Below are positions 12,231 to 24,120 of a DNA stretch of 64,000 bases, in pieces. A program made the translations under genes and the position numbers. Origin of the DNA: Welwitschia mirabilis (lineage: Eukaryota; Gnetophyta; Gnetopsida; Welwitschiales); the NCBI GenBank assembly GCA_051453625.1, contig JBOZIK010000001.1, positions 237,976,045-238,040,044 on the forward strand, given 5' to 3'. The notes below the pieces were generated by a model, which was not told where the DNA came from, did not search any database, and saw only the letters and a list, made by a program, of their open reading frames with translations. Every line of letters starts with the position of its first letter. Position 1 is the stretch's first letter.

Positions 12231-14497
12231 AAAAATAAACTACTATGAAAGTTTATTCATCTAATAAATTAGATATTCTCTCTAAAATTGATAAAACTTT
12301 TAGGAAATCATTTGTTCAAGTGTCATTGGTAAGTATGAAAAAACATGAACAAGCATGTAAATTGAAATTAAAATTTAATTCTCATAAAGCTACCTATGTA
12401 AAGTCTATTGATGATGGCTTATAGTACAATATTAGGCTTTATTAATATTGTTCCTAAAACTTACTAGTTAATGGTTATAGAAGGTAGTTATATCTCTTAA
12501 TTTTCAATTGAGTTAATAATGGATTTAATGGGATACATTAAAAAATCTATAAATATTTTCACATCCTATGAAAGAGGATTTTATAACATATGTTAATTTA
12601 TTACCTATGCTATAAAGAGTAAAGATGAATTACCTCATTTCTTTAATGGATTTAGGTGAAAAAATGATTTTATCTTTATCCCTTATCATCTATATAAATA
12701 TTATAAAACTCTATTATAGGTCTTGAATGTTGGTTTGACATATAATAGGAAGTGATATCATAAGATGATGATAACATTTGGGTTTATTGGTTTAAGGTAA
12801 TTTGAAAAGATCTAACATTGTCATAATATTAACAATTTCTATGGTATATTCTATAATAAGCTCTATTGTTGGGACATCACTTAGCTCATTTAGAAATTAC
12901 TAATATTATGTCCCCATTTCATTACCTCAAGGAATATTTTATGTATATAGATTTTTTATGTAATTTTTTTCTCCTAGCTTAGACATGGACTAATAAGATA
13001 TTTAAATTTTTTTTCTTTTATAAACTAAGAACTAGTATTATTGGATAATGATGTAATGCTTTCTTACCTTTTTACCATTTTACAGAGCTTCATGTACCTA
13101 GGCATTTTACCCTACATATGGAATTTTAAATGTAAGGTTTATTTTAAGTGTATAAATATTAGCAAGTTTTTAAATTATACTAATAAAAATAATATTATAT
13201 AAAATATTAATTTCCACATTTGTCCTTAAGTAAGGAAGTTTTTGCTAATGGTGAATAACTCATGCAACTTATTGAGCATCGGTTAGATGGTCATTACTTA
13301 ATGTATAGGGTTCTTATAAGAATATCTTCATTAGTTGAGCCCTTCAAATGCTGGAAGCCACTACACGCTTAAATGAAACTCTGATTCCTATCCTCAGAAG
13401 CCATAGTAGGTTCCCTCATAAATGGAGTATCATGTTATAAACTTTATTATTTTAAGAATTGTTAATCTAGATTAAGGCCTTAGATATGTTTTCTTTTATC
13501 TCTTGATGATAAAATATTATTAGTCTATCTCTTTTAAAGTTTCATAATCTTGAAGTTTTATTATTAATGAAAGCCAGGTTTTATAAGTTCTAACTTCTTC
13601 TCTCATATAAATCCTTTTACAAAATTTATAAGGTAAATAACATTTTATCTAGTTTATAAGTGCTAAAATATAAGATTCGTAATTAGTATGTTTTCATATT
13701 TTTAAGACTATTTCAAATCTTCGTATAATAAATTTATGGAAAAACCCTTTATTATATGTAATTCTTAAATATGAAATTATTAAGAGAAGTAACATAAAAG
13801 GTGTCAAGATTACATGGTAAAAGAAATTAAATTTTTCTTTTAAAAAAAGCATTGTGAGTTTGATATTTTACTAAGAAGAATAATAAAAGATCAAAATTAA
13901 TAGGTTACAAAGGTAAATAAAATTTGTTAAAACACTAGCATCCAAGGTGCCATGGATAGAACTTCAAAGATAAAAATGAATAATATTAAAGCTAGATCAA
14001 ATATTTCTTGAGAGGATTTAACTTTCTTCTTATTTGAGAAGGATATCTCTAACTTTATTAGTCATTTTTTATATGCCCTTCTCTAGCTTATTTTCTTCAT
14101 CATGTATTGTTTGTATATGTATTTCTTAAAAAACTAAGTTATATATTATCAAAAGCAAGTAGTAAAAATATTAAACAAAGAAGATAAACTAATAGTTTCT
14201 AATTTACAATATGTAAATATCTATACATACATGCATAATAAATTTCATGAATCTATATCAAATTACAAAAAAAAAGGGTAAATTTTACAAGTCTAATTAA
14301 GATTAAAATTACAATATAACTATAATTATAGTTACAATATAATTTGAAATATTCTATATATTCTTTAGGAACAATTTAATCCTAATATTTCCTCAAGTTG
14401 GCATGTGAATTTCACAAACATCCAACCTACTAATTATATGAGTAGGTTAATAAGTAGTTAAAACATGAATTAAATGAAGTAGACCTATCTAGATCCT
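12231..14497. other. AT-rich stretch, possible LINE 3' end; nothing else recognised
   Basis: 12231-13150 may be the continuation of the LINE (C-terminal zinc-finger/RNase H region), but I cannot support it with motifs. 13150-14497 contains no ORF, LTR or tandem repeat that I can identify. It ends at the left LTR of the copia element. Confidence 0.3.
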
Positions 14498-15077
14498 TGT
14501 AAAATTTTCAAGAGTAAGAAATACATCAAAATCAAATTTTCTTATCATCTTATGCATTAGGTCTTTCCAATGTTAAATAGTAAAAGACATGCATCCTTGC
14601 CTAAACTAACTCATGTAAAACTAGAACTCTAAAGTGTCAATTGAGAGAAAGATACTCAAGTGGAGTGAAGTGACACTTAGGTTTACCACATAGACTAGGA
14701 GTGGACAAGAAATAACTGTGAGTGGATCATAGTGGATTAAGGGTAATAATAAATAATTTCTATACTTAATAGGAATTTAATGCATAACCAAGAACAAGCC
14801 ACCTAATACAATGAGATGAAAGTGAAATAAATTCACATAAAGATTAAGTTTATCCTGAGGTTTTAGGGTAAAAAATAAAACTTATAGCATAGATTCATAA
14901 TACATGGATTGCATGCCCAGTAATTTCCCCTCAACATGGTAATACATATTCTTCCAAATAAATTGCAATACCCAAAGAAAGACCTTAGAATTATAGCTGA
15001 TAATATAAAAACCTCATCATAGGAGCTATTACATGAGGGAACTACTTCATTATAGAAGTAGTCAATTTACTACTACA
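14498..15077 (-). repeat. copia 3' LTR
   Basis: Begins TGTAAAATTTTCAAGAG at 14498. It aligns with the LTR at 39636-40216 through blocks such as ACTCAAGTG(G/A)AGTG and GGTTTTAGGGTAAAAA. The right end is placed at TACTACA (15077), because the adjoining minus-strand purine-rich CTAAAGGATA would serve as polypurine tract. That end is less certain than the left one. Confidence 0.65.
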
Positions 15078-15189
15078 TATCCTTTAGCAGATAGAAATCT
15101 GTGATACTTTACATAACCCATAATGCTAGCATAAAGTGTACTAATTCATAATTATACTAAACATCACATAATATTAGAATAAAAAGATA

Positions 15190-15364
15190 TTTTAAGTAAA
15201 GACTATAAGCTTCTTCAACCAAATCTTGTACTAGTAATATTGGATCTTCTCTTAATTAAGTAGTTTTGTGAGCATATCAATTGTTTGCTCTGTTATTAGA
15301 TAGTCAATAGAAATAATAACTTCATTTTATGTGAGTTTCTTAATTTTTTGAACCTAGATTAATG
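15190..15364 (-). pseudogene. copia RNase H, C-terminal piece
   Basis: The minus strand reads NEVIISIDYLITEQTIDMLT and then KLL, the conserved end of copia pol (usual form ...Y-V-x-T-x-x-Q-x-A-D-I-L/F-T-K-P-L). It is preceded by VQKIKKLT. The N-terminal part of the same domain is at 32985-33500, on the other side of the Athila insertion, and ends in LYHNRIKN (usual YHxRxKHI). The two pieces join at the right place in the domain, which supports a single copia ORF split by insertion at this point. Confidence 0.7.
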
Positions 15365-16673
15365 TAGTACAATAACCAAATTTAAGATAAGTTTTTACTT
15401 AGTTATCATTCTTCCTCAGGGATAACATAAGTATTGGTTCATAATTGCACTAATTAAATTTTAATGTAAGTTACAATTTTAAGAAAGAAAACAAAGAGAG
15501 AATGGTAAAGTCTAAAGTTGAGTTGAAATTTTTATTAGAAAGGAGGAAAGCAAACTAGCTCTAAGGTATTGCCGATCTGTCCTAATCAATTATTCACTTT
15601 AATATTATTCAATTGTCTTCTTGTAAAATAATAAAAACTATTGAGTCCTTTTTTTTCAATCCATGGGACATAATCTTATCCACCTTATGAGAAATGGTGA
15701 ATTCAATAAACCAAAATAAAAATTAAGGACTCCTAAAGTACTTAAGATCTATGAAATTAAAAGACTAAGTGATAAAAGTAGATTTACACAACTAAAATAA
15801 AATTAATAGTTTAATAAGTTATCTAAGAATTTCAATTGTAATTTTACTCATGAATTGAAATCAAAGGAAAATAACTTTTGCATTATAAAAAGGAAAAAAA
15901 TTATAACAAATAAAGAAGAAAGTAGGAAAAACTCCTCAAGAAATTCTTGAAGACTAGCTCTCTCCCACAAAGAGTCTCCTAGAAACCCATCATAAGTCAA
16001 TGATCTAAGGTTCTACAATTGTTTAAGCCAAAGATGATATAGTGAAGTGCTCAAGGCCCTTTTATAGTGATGGATGGAGAAGAGGGATGATTATAATCTC
16101 TTAGATTATAACATTATATGGACTATTACATGATTACATTAGGTACGATGGTTTCTCTTCTCTTCTATTTAGTGAAAACATTTATGATGACCTTAATACT
16201 TGGCTCTAGAGTGTATTAGCTACTATAAAAAATTGTTATAGCCATGTGTCTATACCACCATCCTAATCAGTAATGCCATGTGTGTCTCTACAAATCATCA
16301 TAATCATTGCCACATGTTGATAAGAATGTAATTATTTTCTGATATGGAATTTGAGTGAACCCATAACTACATTCTATCTAATTTTTCTTGACATGTTAGG
16401 AACATAAATTTGGAGATGGTTTGTGCATATAAGTGAATGATTTTAGTGGTCCTAGTTAGTGGTGCTATAATTTTAAGTAGATTAAGAATGAAATTTAAGA
16501 TCTATCCTCTAATTAAGCATAATACATTTGAAAATGTTATGGGAAATAGTTAAGTTCATAATTAATGTCAAAACCAATAGGAGACATGTTTTTATGATAA
16601 AATTGATGATATTAATATCTTCTATTAAGGTTAATTCATTATTTAAATTAACGTTAATTTTTATATGTTAACA
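15365..16673 (-). repeat. Athila 2 3' LTR
   Basis: Starts at TAGTACAATAACC next to the copia RNase H and ends TATGTTAACA, directly followed by a polypurine tract. It aligns with the 5' LTR 31649-32978 across the full length, including the block GTTACAATTTTAAGAAAG and the promoter region. The left terminal dinucleotide is decayed. Confidence 0.8.
16058..16066 (-). promoter_or_regulatory. TATA box of Athila 2 3' LTR
   Basis: The minus strand reads CACTATAAAAGGGCC around this position, matching the other Athila LTR copies. Confidence 0.65.
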
Positions 16674-16686
16674 TACCCCCTAACTA
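16674..16686 (-). other. polypurine tract of Athila 2
   Basis: The minus strand reads TAGTTAGGGGGTA immediately before the LTR start TGTTAACAT. A G-rich purine run ending at the LTR boundary is the plus-strand primer of retroviral-type replication. It identifies this LTR as the 3' one. Confidence 0.8.
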
Positions 16687-17820
16687 GTCTTTTAATAGCG
16701 CCTTAGCAAAAATATGATAACAAAATGGTTAAACATGAAAAAAACTATTAAAGTTAAATGTACTTAAAGTGTGAGAAAGATGTAACTTTGAAATATGACT
16801 AATTTTAAGTAAGTAAGACATCAAAATTAAAAATTTTGCCATTAAAAAGCAAATGTTATACACCCTAAATAAAACTTGAATTTGTTCTTAAATTTTATGG
16901 TGAAAGTGTTTAAGGTATTTAAGAACATAAGTATTGCAAATAGTTCTTTTATTGAAAACCATGTAACTGAGCTAAGAATTAATCCCAGCAAAAAGCTAAG
17001 GGAAAAATTAAAAAAAAAAATCTATAGTAAAACAATGCTAAGTAGAAGATCGATCAATAACAATGATTAATGCCTTAGGAATTATTTCTCATGAAAATAT
17101 TAATGAAGTGAAGTGGAGTGAAATCGAGATGATGAATGCATCAAATGAATTTCAAACCATAAATTAATGAATAAATAAGTAGACTATTCTAATTTATCAG
17201 CATTTTATTATATTATTGTATTTTTAGTTGATCACAATATCAACCAAGTAAAGTTTTAACCAATTAACTTATATAAATTTAAGAAATCAATGTAAATCCT
17301 AAGTATGAAAATTAAGATACAATGGTTCATGTAAATCCTTCAACTCCCATCTTTTGATTCTTTTAATGTTTTTTTAATACCTTTGAATGTGTCCTTGTTA
17401 GTATGCCTTGGAATCACATTGAGCATTTAGTATTACAACATTTTCTACCAATAGAGGTAAGCATGTTGTATTTGTAGAAATCAGTGTTGCATTGCCAGTG
17501 AGTGTTTATAGCCTCAATGCAATTAAACATGTCATAATTAGATTGTTAGAGCTACATTACTAGTAGACATCCATAACCGTAATGTAGTTAACTAAACCCA
17601 ACTAAGTGATTAATGCTATGTTCTTTTGGAGAAGACATATATTATTTTATTTTCTTCATCTTCCCATAGTTACTTTTATGCACTTTAGGAGGTCATTGGT
17701 TTCTTAGCCTAGTTAAGACAAATCTTGTCCTCATTAAAGGCTTTTTAAAGAACACATAAAAAAGTAAATTCCATCTTTTCAACCAATTTTTACCAAAACT
17801 AGAGAGCTTAAGCATATGTG
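16687..17820 (-). other. Athila 2 3' internal region, no gene recognised
   Basis: Between the polypurine tract and the 413-bp tandem repeat. Only short ORFs in any frame. In Athila elements this place often holds a poorly conserved extra ORF or non-coding spacer. I see no envelope-like motifs or membrane segments that I would defend. Confidence 0.35.
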
Positions 17821-18646
17821 TTCTTAAATAACCTACTTGAAAAAAGCGTACTTTTCCTTAAAAACCCATAAGTAAGCTTGTTCTTAACCATTACCTATAT
17901 GATAATGTGATTACTTATTATTGATTTCTATTTTAAGGGCCTTAACCTAAATTTGTAAGTCTTGAAAACTCATGGGTTGATGGCTTCGGTGGATGATTTT
18001 AGGTTTTGATGGAGTGATTTAAAAATGGATTTTTTAAATGTTATGGTTCAAAACGGTAATGGGATGAGTGATAATGATATGATGGGATGCTTATGAGAAA
18101 ATCATCCTTAGGCAAGACTTGGTTTTTAGGATGAATTATTGTAGAAGACTCAAAAGGATTTTGATTATTGGGTTTGAAGTTAGAGAAGCGATAATAAAAG
18201 GATAGTGAAGAATAAAAAATATAAGTGAATGTATTCTTAACCAACCTACTTGAAATAAGCCTACATTTCCTTAAAAACCCATAATTAAACTTGATCTTAA
18301 CCATTACCTAGGTGATAATTTAATTTATTATTATTAATTTCTATTTTAAGGGACTTTAACTTAGATCAGTAACTCTTAAGAACTCATGGGTTGATGGCTT
18401 AGATGGATGATTTATGGTTTTCAGGGAGTGATTTAAAAATGAATTTGGTAAATGGCGAGGTCCAAAAGGGTGTTGGGATGAGTGATAATGATGTCGTGGG
18501 ATGCTTATGAGAAAATCATCCTTAGGTAAAACTTAGTTTTTAGGATGATTATTGTGAAAGACTTAAAAGGATTTTGATTATTAGGTTTGGAGTGAAAAAA
18601 GTAATAATTAAAGAATAGTAAAGAATTGGAAATATTTCACCTGGAA
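17821..18646. repeat. two-unit tandem repeat, period about 413 bp
   Basis: Unit 1 is 17821-18233 and unit 2 is 18234-18646. Both start TTCTTAA..ACCTACTTGA and share long blocks such as AACTCATGGGTTGATGGCTT and GGGATGCTTATGAGAAAATC. They differ by scattered substitutions, mostly transitions. It lies within Athila 2 between the polypurine tract and the protease. The apparent minus-strand ORF at 18041-18304 runs across the repeat junction and is not a gene. Confidence 0.9.
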
Positions 18647-18659
18647 GAAGAACATTCAA

Positions 18660-19325
18660 AATTGCAAGTTTAATTAAGTCAATTAGCCTCTTTAGGATCA
18701 CCTAGTATTTTTTTTGCATTGAATATATTTAAGTTCAAGGCCATGTTATCAAGTAATATCTTCATTTAGCCATTCCTAAAATTGATTAAAATGCTAGAAG
18801 TTATGAGAAAAGGTATTCCTAAGATGATAGGTACTAGATTATATTTTGTAACATCTATATCTAAGACTATGATGTGAGCTAGAGAATAGTAGTTATTAAC
18901 TTGAGCTATTACATTCTCATATATTTCTAAGGATAACTTTGTAGAATGTTTTCCCAAGTTTAATTTGATTTTAGTGCATTTAAGATTGTGTCTAAGTCAA
19001 GTTCCTCATAAATATCATGGAGCAAAATATTGACACTCGCTCTAAAATCTAATAAGACTTACTTAATGTTTTTGTCTCTAATTATAATGCCTATCGTCAG
19101 AATACCTAGATATTTATATTTAGATAGAATATGGTTTTGGATGATTATACTTGTTTATTAGGCTAATAATGATTTAATCCTAATGTTCATGCATATTTTT
19201 ATGGGGCACATATCTTTAAGGAATTTTATGCGTGAAGGCATCTTCTTAATTGCTTCTAAGAGAGGCATGTTGTTTTTAACTTATTTGAAAATATCTTTTT
19301 ATCATGTTTGAACTTAGCCTAGGAT
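18660..19325 (-). pseudogene. Athila protease and gag C-terminus, fragment
   Basis: The minus strand at 18957-18766 reads IVLDIDVTKYNLVPIILGIP followed by FLITSSILINFRNG, the end of the Athila protease (usual form VPIILGRPFLAT..ALIN). Further right, at 19325-19195, the gag-protease linker appears with MPLLEAIKKMP-like wording and KFLKDM. No RT follows on the left; the 413-bp repeats come instead, so pol is deleted. At about 19325 the Athila sequence stops abruptly against the integrase of a family A copy, with no LTR at the junction. Confidence 0.75.
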
Positions 19326-19329
19326 TTAT

Positions 19330-20250
19330 GGATTAATTGATGATATATAACACGAGTTCTTTTTTTATTAAGGTGATCTAATTGGACTAATCTATGTTTA
19401 AGGTTTTCATGAAGGTCCACAAGATTAAGTTGATGAGAAGCACGATAAGAGTAATAGCATACATCAATAGGTAAAATACAAACTTTTTCATACACAAGTT
19501 CATAAGGTGAAAAACCAAGAGAAGTACATCAAGTATTATAGTAAGTTCGAATAACATTGTTAAGCTTAGAATTCCAAGATTTATTATTAATATAGATAAG
19601 TTTTTGCAACATTTTTTTTAATTTCTCTATTTCCATTTTTATCCTATCCATTAGTATAAGGATGATAAGCGCAAGCTACTCTATGTTTTATTTCAATGGA
19701 TAAAAGAATATTTCTAAAATGATGATTAATAAAATAAGTTCTTTGATTAATAATGATAACTCTAAAAAAACCAAATCTCTAAAAAATATGAGTTTTAAGA
19801 AAATGACAAACATTTTGGGCATCATTCAAAGAAGTAGCAATAGCTTTAACTCATTTAGTAACATAATCTACAATCAATAAAATGTAATGTTTATCATGAG
19901 AAGATGAGTGAATAGGGACCATAAAATTAATACCCCAACAATCAAAAGGTTCATAGTTAAGAATAGATCTAAGGAGCATCTTTTAAACATGGATAAGAAT
20001 ACGATAACACTAATAAGGATCACACCTTCTAGCAAAATCAAAAGAATCCTAAAAATAAGTAAGCTAATAAAAACTAGAATGAAGAATTTTCATAGCCATT
20101 TTTTATCCACTAAAACAACCTTCAAAAATACCACCATGGTAAAGATAAAGGATATCAGATTTTTTCCAATCATGCATACATCTTTGCATAATTTGGTCTT
20201 TACACCTATGATACAGTTATGGCTCTATCCACTTATAGTTACCTATTATA
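19330..20250 (-). pseudogene. family A integrase, decayed
   Basis: The N-terminal zinc-binding part reads HDWKKSDILYLYHGGIFEG and then FARRCDPY, corresponding to H-H-C-C with the second His now Cys and the last Cys displaced or lost. The core begins at CWGINFMVP (usual GIDFMGP) at about 19935-19918, then YILLIVDYVTK, DAQNVCHFLKTHIFQRFG and VIIINQRTYF (usual IISDxGxxF), then AYHPYTNG and NREIKK. The three catalytic residues are Asp to Asn, Asp to Asn, and Glu to Lys, each a G-to-A change in the codon. The enzyme would insert the cDNA into the genome. The C-terminal domain is truncated at the junction with Athila near 19325, so I cannot tell whether a chromodomain existed. Confidence 0.8.
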
Positions 20251-20419
20251 TAAAAAAAAAAAATTGCATTAACTATAAGTTTAATGTTGTGATGTTTTCA
20301 TAGTAATAAGATAATTAATAATGTCCACATATCAAAGAGGAGGATGAGTAGAAGATATAGCAAAACGTTATTCATTCAGAAAAGAATCATCAATAATAAA
20401 ATCATCAAGAGGAGAAGAA

Positions 20420-21700
20420 ATATGAGACAAATGATTAGCAAAAAATTATGCTTTCCTACTTTATCAATAATGGTCAAGTTAAATTATTACATGAGGAGGA
20501 ACCATCTAATCAATATAGCACTTGAATCTTTCTTAGTCATAAGGTAACAAATCATAGCATGGTCAGTATAAATATTTATATGAAAGCTTGAAAACTAATA
20601 TCCAAGCATATCAAGGCAAACGCTGATTGCTAGTATTTCCTTCTCTGTAGTATTATAGTTCATTTGAGTTCTAGACATAGCTTTATTATGATAAGATATA
20701 ACTTTAAAATCATTTCCATATTTTTAGCAAAGTACCCCATCCATGACAAAATTACTAGCATTAGACATCAATTCAAAATATTTTTCCTAATCAGGTCCCA
20801 TTACAATAGGAGCATAAGAAAGTTTACATTTAAGTCTATTAAAAGAAAGTTGATAAGATTCATTCCATTTAGATTTAGCTTCTTTTTCTAATAACGAGTG
20901 AAAGGGTTTACAAATGTTTGTATAATTATGAATAAACTAATGATAAAAATCACAATAACCAAGAGAGGATCTAACTTATTTTACATTTGTAAGAAAATTT
21001 AGGTTTTGCATAAAACCAACTTTTTTAGGGTCCATCTTAGTTCCGTTATTTGAAATATGATGACCTAAAACAATTCCATTTTCAACTAAAAATAACTTTT
21101 TCCCAACTCAAATGTAGGTCATGAGAAATACATCTATTAAGGAATTTCTCTAATCTTTCTAAGATTTGTTTAAAATTTTCAGCATAAATAGAGAAGTAAT
21201 CCATAAAACTTTCTATTGGATCCTCTAATATAGTAGAAAAATTCTCATCATAGTACATTAAAAAGAACTATGTCTATTACAAAATCCAAAAGGCATGCAT
21301 CGAAAAGTAAAAGTACCAAAAGGTGAAGTGAAATTAGTTTTAGCATGATCCTCGCTAGTAATACAAACCTAAATATAACCACTATATCCATTAAGAAAAT
21401 AACAAAATGCATGTCCCTGAATTCTATTAAGTATCTGATTAAGAAAAAACAAAGAATAATAATCTTTTTTGATTACTTCATTTAATTTTCTGAAATCAAT
21501 GTACATCCTCCATTTTCCATCTTTCTTAAGTATTACCATCAAAGGGCTAACTCACTCACTATTAGCTATGGCATAAATGATTCCAACATCCATTAATTTT
21601 ATGATTTCATCTTTAACAACATGCTTAAGCACTGCATTAAGTCTACATTGGGGTTGCCTAATAGGTTTTGCATTATGCTCAAGGTAGATTTTATGTTAAA
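20420..21700 (-). pseudogene. family A reverse transcriptase-RNase H, decayed
   Basis: Starting from KPIRQPQCRLN (about 21660), the RT blocks follow in order: EIIKLMDVGIIYAI, VSPLMVILKKDGKWRM, YIDFRKLN (21503-21480), FLNGYSGYI, and a T/FG-F-MPFG block. The catalytic motif is FMDY at 21207-21196, where FMDD is expected. After GIVLGHHIS comes RNase H, with KYFELMSNAS, NYNTTEKEILAISV and YTDHAMICYLMTKKDS near 20520. In-frame stops are mostly TAA or TGA at Gln or Trp codons. The sequence resembles the Athila/Tat branch but has the shorter KxxGKWRM loop rather than the long Athila insertion before YIDF. Confidence 0.85.
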
Positions 21701-22986
21701 TAATTGATGTTAGAATGACTATCAAAACTTTATGAACTAAGCAAATACATTTACCTTAGATTGTAAAAAAGTGATTAAGCTTGATTCTTATTAAGGGGAA
21801 AGATTTTTAGTAATTATAAAAGGTTTATTTAGATCATTGTTCAAAAAAAAGTATTTTAGTTCGTTAGGTAAACGTTTCAGATTCAAATTTAAATTTAGAT
21901 TTTTATTTTCTATGTAAATTTTATGAAAATCTATTGTTATCTCAGATTATCATCTGGATGTTAGTACTAAATAACCATCCTCAAAATAAGAAATCTTAGT
22001 TTTACTTAGATCTTAGACTTCTGCACAGTTGAAAGACTCAATCATTCTACTCTCAGACCAAAATAATCAATTTCTAAATGGTTACAATCAAATTAAGATT
22101 TTTTAAATACTTTTACATTATTTACTTCAAGTTTATCATCAAACAAAGTTAGTTCATGAAGTATTGATCATCTTTCTTCAAGTGGATAGTGCTATAAAAA
22201 TAAATTTGGCTTCATTTCTTCTTCCCCACTTAAATCATTATCTAAATCTTTTTCAACAGCATCAAATACTCTTATTGAAAACTTCTTGTTTCCTAAATAA
22301 CACTCCATCAAACCTATTCTTGAATCCATAATACAATGGGTTGTTACATAAAAAGCTATACTTACAAGTAAAGGATAACCATCGTTATGTTCAACTTCTA
22401 TTACAACCATATCAATAGGGTAGAATAATTCTTCAATCTAAATGACTACATCCTTAATCACACCTAAAGATTTCTTAATAGATGTATCAGCCAATTCTAA
22501 GATAATTCGTATAGGCTCTATTCTATTTTTCAAGATAATTCATTGATAAATGTGCAAGGGTATAATGTTAAAACTAGCTCTAATATTAATCAAGTCTTTT
22601 TTAATTCTTCTATTTCCTTCTAAAGTGATACTAACAGTTGCTACTCCTAGATCTTTAAACTTTGGACATTTTTATAAAACTAAGTTGTTAACAGATTGGG
22701 CTAGGAAGACTTTACTAGGGATGGTTTATTTTTGTTTCCTCTTAATGAAATCTTTTCACAACTTAGAATGCTTAGGGTTATCTTATAAAAGTTTTCAAAA
22801 TTAATACTCATATTTTGCCTTAAGACTTTAAGATGTTCATCAAAGGTAGGATTTATGTTCAATATATTAAGCCAAGGGTAGCAAGTTTCTTATAAGAGGA
22901 ATTTTTCTTCTTGTTTCTTAAAGGAAAAAGAAAATAAGGATTTTCTAAAATTTCTAAATCCTTTGCTTCATTATTTTTATGAATTT
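21701..22986 (-). pseudogene. family A gag end, protease and PR-RT linker, decayed
   Basis: The region is nearly collinear with 24121-25390 of copy 3. The protease active site near 22600-22560 reads KKDLINIRASFNIIPLH. The catalytic D-I-G-A-S has become N-I-R-A-S, so both the Asp and the Gly are lost by G-to-A changes. The part at 22410-22192 (VVIEVEHNDGYPLLVSIAFY) is the C-terminal protease or linker segment found in both copies. On the right it runs into the assembly gap within the gag C-terminus. Confidence 0.75.
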
Positions 22987-23086
22987 NNNNNNNNNNNNNN
23001 NNNNNNNNNNNNNNNNNNNNNNNNNNNNNNNNNNNNNNNNNNNNNNNNNNNNNNNNNNNNNNNNNNNNNNNNNNNNNNNNNNNNNN
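22987..23086. other. assembly gap (100 N)
   Basis: Exactly 100 N, the usual placeholder for a gap of unknown size. On its left is the gag end of family A copy 2, on its right the RNase H of copy 3. The missing sequence should contain at least the end of copy 3 (integrase, 3' LTR), unless these were deleted. Confidence 0.95.
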
Positions 23087-24120
23087 TATAAATTTACTAT
23101 GGTAAGATATAAATTTAAAATCATTTTATATTTTTAAAAAAGTACCTCACCCACAGTAAAATTACTCACATCACACATCAATTCAAAGTATTTTTCCCAA
23201 TTAGGTCCCATTACAATAAGAGAATAAGAAAATTTACATTTAAGCCTATTAAAAGCAAGATGACAAGATCCATTTCATTCAAGTTTAGCTTCTTTTTCTA
23301 GTAATGAGTGAAAGGGTTTATAAATGTTTACATAATCATGAATAAACTGATGATAAAAATCATAATGACTAAGAAAAGATCTAGCGAGATTTATATTTGT
23401 AGGGGAACTTAGATTTTAAATAATACCAACTTTTTTAGAGTCCATCCTAATCCCCTCTTTTGAAATATGATGACCTAAAATACAACTAAAAATAAACTCT
23501 TTTCCTATATCAAATGTAGGATACTAGAAATACATCGATTAAGGACTTTCTCTATGTTATAAAATCTATTTAAAATTTTTAGCATAAATAGATAAGTCAT
23601 TCATAAAAATTTCAATCGAATCCTCTAACGTATTCAAAAAAAAAAAAAATTCATCCTAGCACATTGAAAAGTACTAGGAGCATTATAAACTCCAAAAGGC
23701 ATGCATCAAAAAGCAAAAGTACTAAAAGATGAAGTAAAAGTAGTTTTGGTTTAGTCCTCCCTAGCAATACGAACCTAATTATAACTACTATATCCATTAA
23801 GAAAATAATAAAATGCATGTTCCTAAATCCTATTAAGTATTTAATCAAGAAAAGGTAAGGGATAATGACCTTTTTTGATTACTTTATTTAATTTTCTAAA
23901 AAATATGCACATTCTCTATTTGCCATCTTTCTTAGATACTATTGCCAAGGGACTAATCCACTTACTATAAACTATGGCATAAATGATTTTAGCATCCATT
24001 AATTTTATGATTTCATTTTTAACAACTTGCTTAAGGGCTAGATTAAGTCTATGTTAGGGTTACCTAACATGTTTTGTGCTATTTTATGATGGATTTTATA
24101 TTGGACAATTGAGGTAGAAA
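23087..24120 (-). pseudogene. family A RT and start of RNase H, decayed
   Basis: Collinear with 20690-21690 of copy 2. RT blocks can be followed from the region that corresponds to KPIRQP in copy 2, through the ILKKDGK-type segment, to the catalytic motif, which reads FMND at 23607-23596 (FMDD expected). RNase H begins near 23240 and is cut by the gap. A minus-strand open stretch at 23848-23651 covers the FLNGYSGY-MPFG region in a shifted frame and should not be read as a protein. Not functional. Confidence 0.8.

Larger units (their letters stand above)
19326..22986 (-). mobile_element. family A element, copy 2 (gag end, PR, RT, RH, IN)
   Basis: Minus-strand internal part of family A with the order gag end, protease, RT, RNase H, integrase. 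It is cut on the right by a 100-N gap and on the left at the end of the integrase, with no 3' LTR. Integrase after RNase H defines it as Ty3/gypsy. All three integrase catalytic acidic residues and the RT motif are mutated, so it is dead. Confidence 0.8.

Noticed and set aside
18041-18304. Minus-strand ORF of 87 codons
   Set aside because: Crosses the junction of the 413-bp tandem repeat; the second unit does not keep the frame.
19326-20250. Assignment of family A to chromoviruses
   Set aside because: The integrase C-terminus is truncated, no chromodomain is visible, and the RT and integrase wording fits the Athila/Tat branch better.
19908-20891. Three plus-strand ORFs of 67-131 codons
   Set aside because: They are antisense to family A integrase and RNase H, whose conserved motifs are clear on the minus strand.
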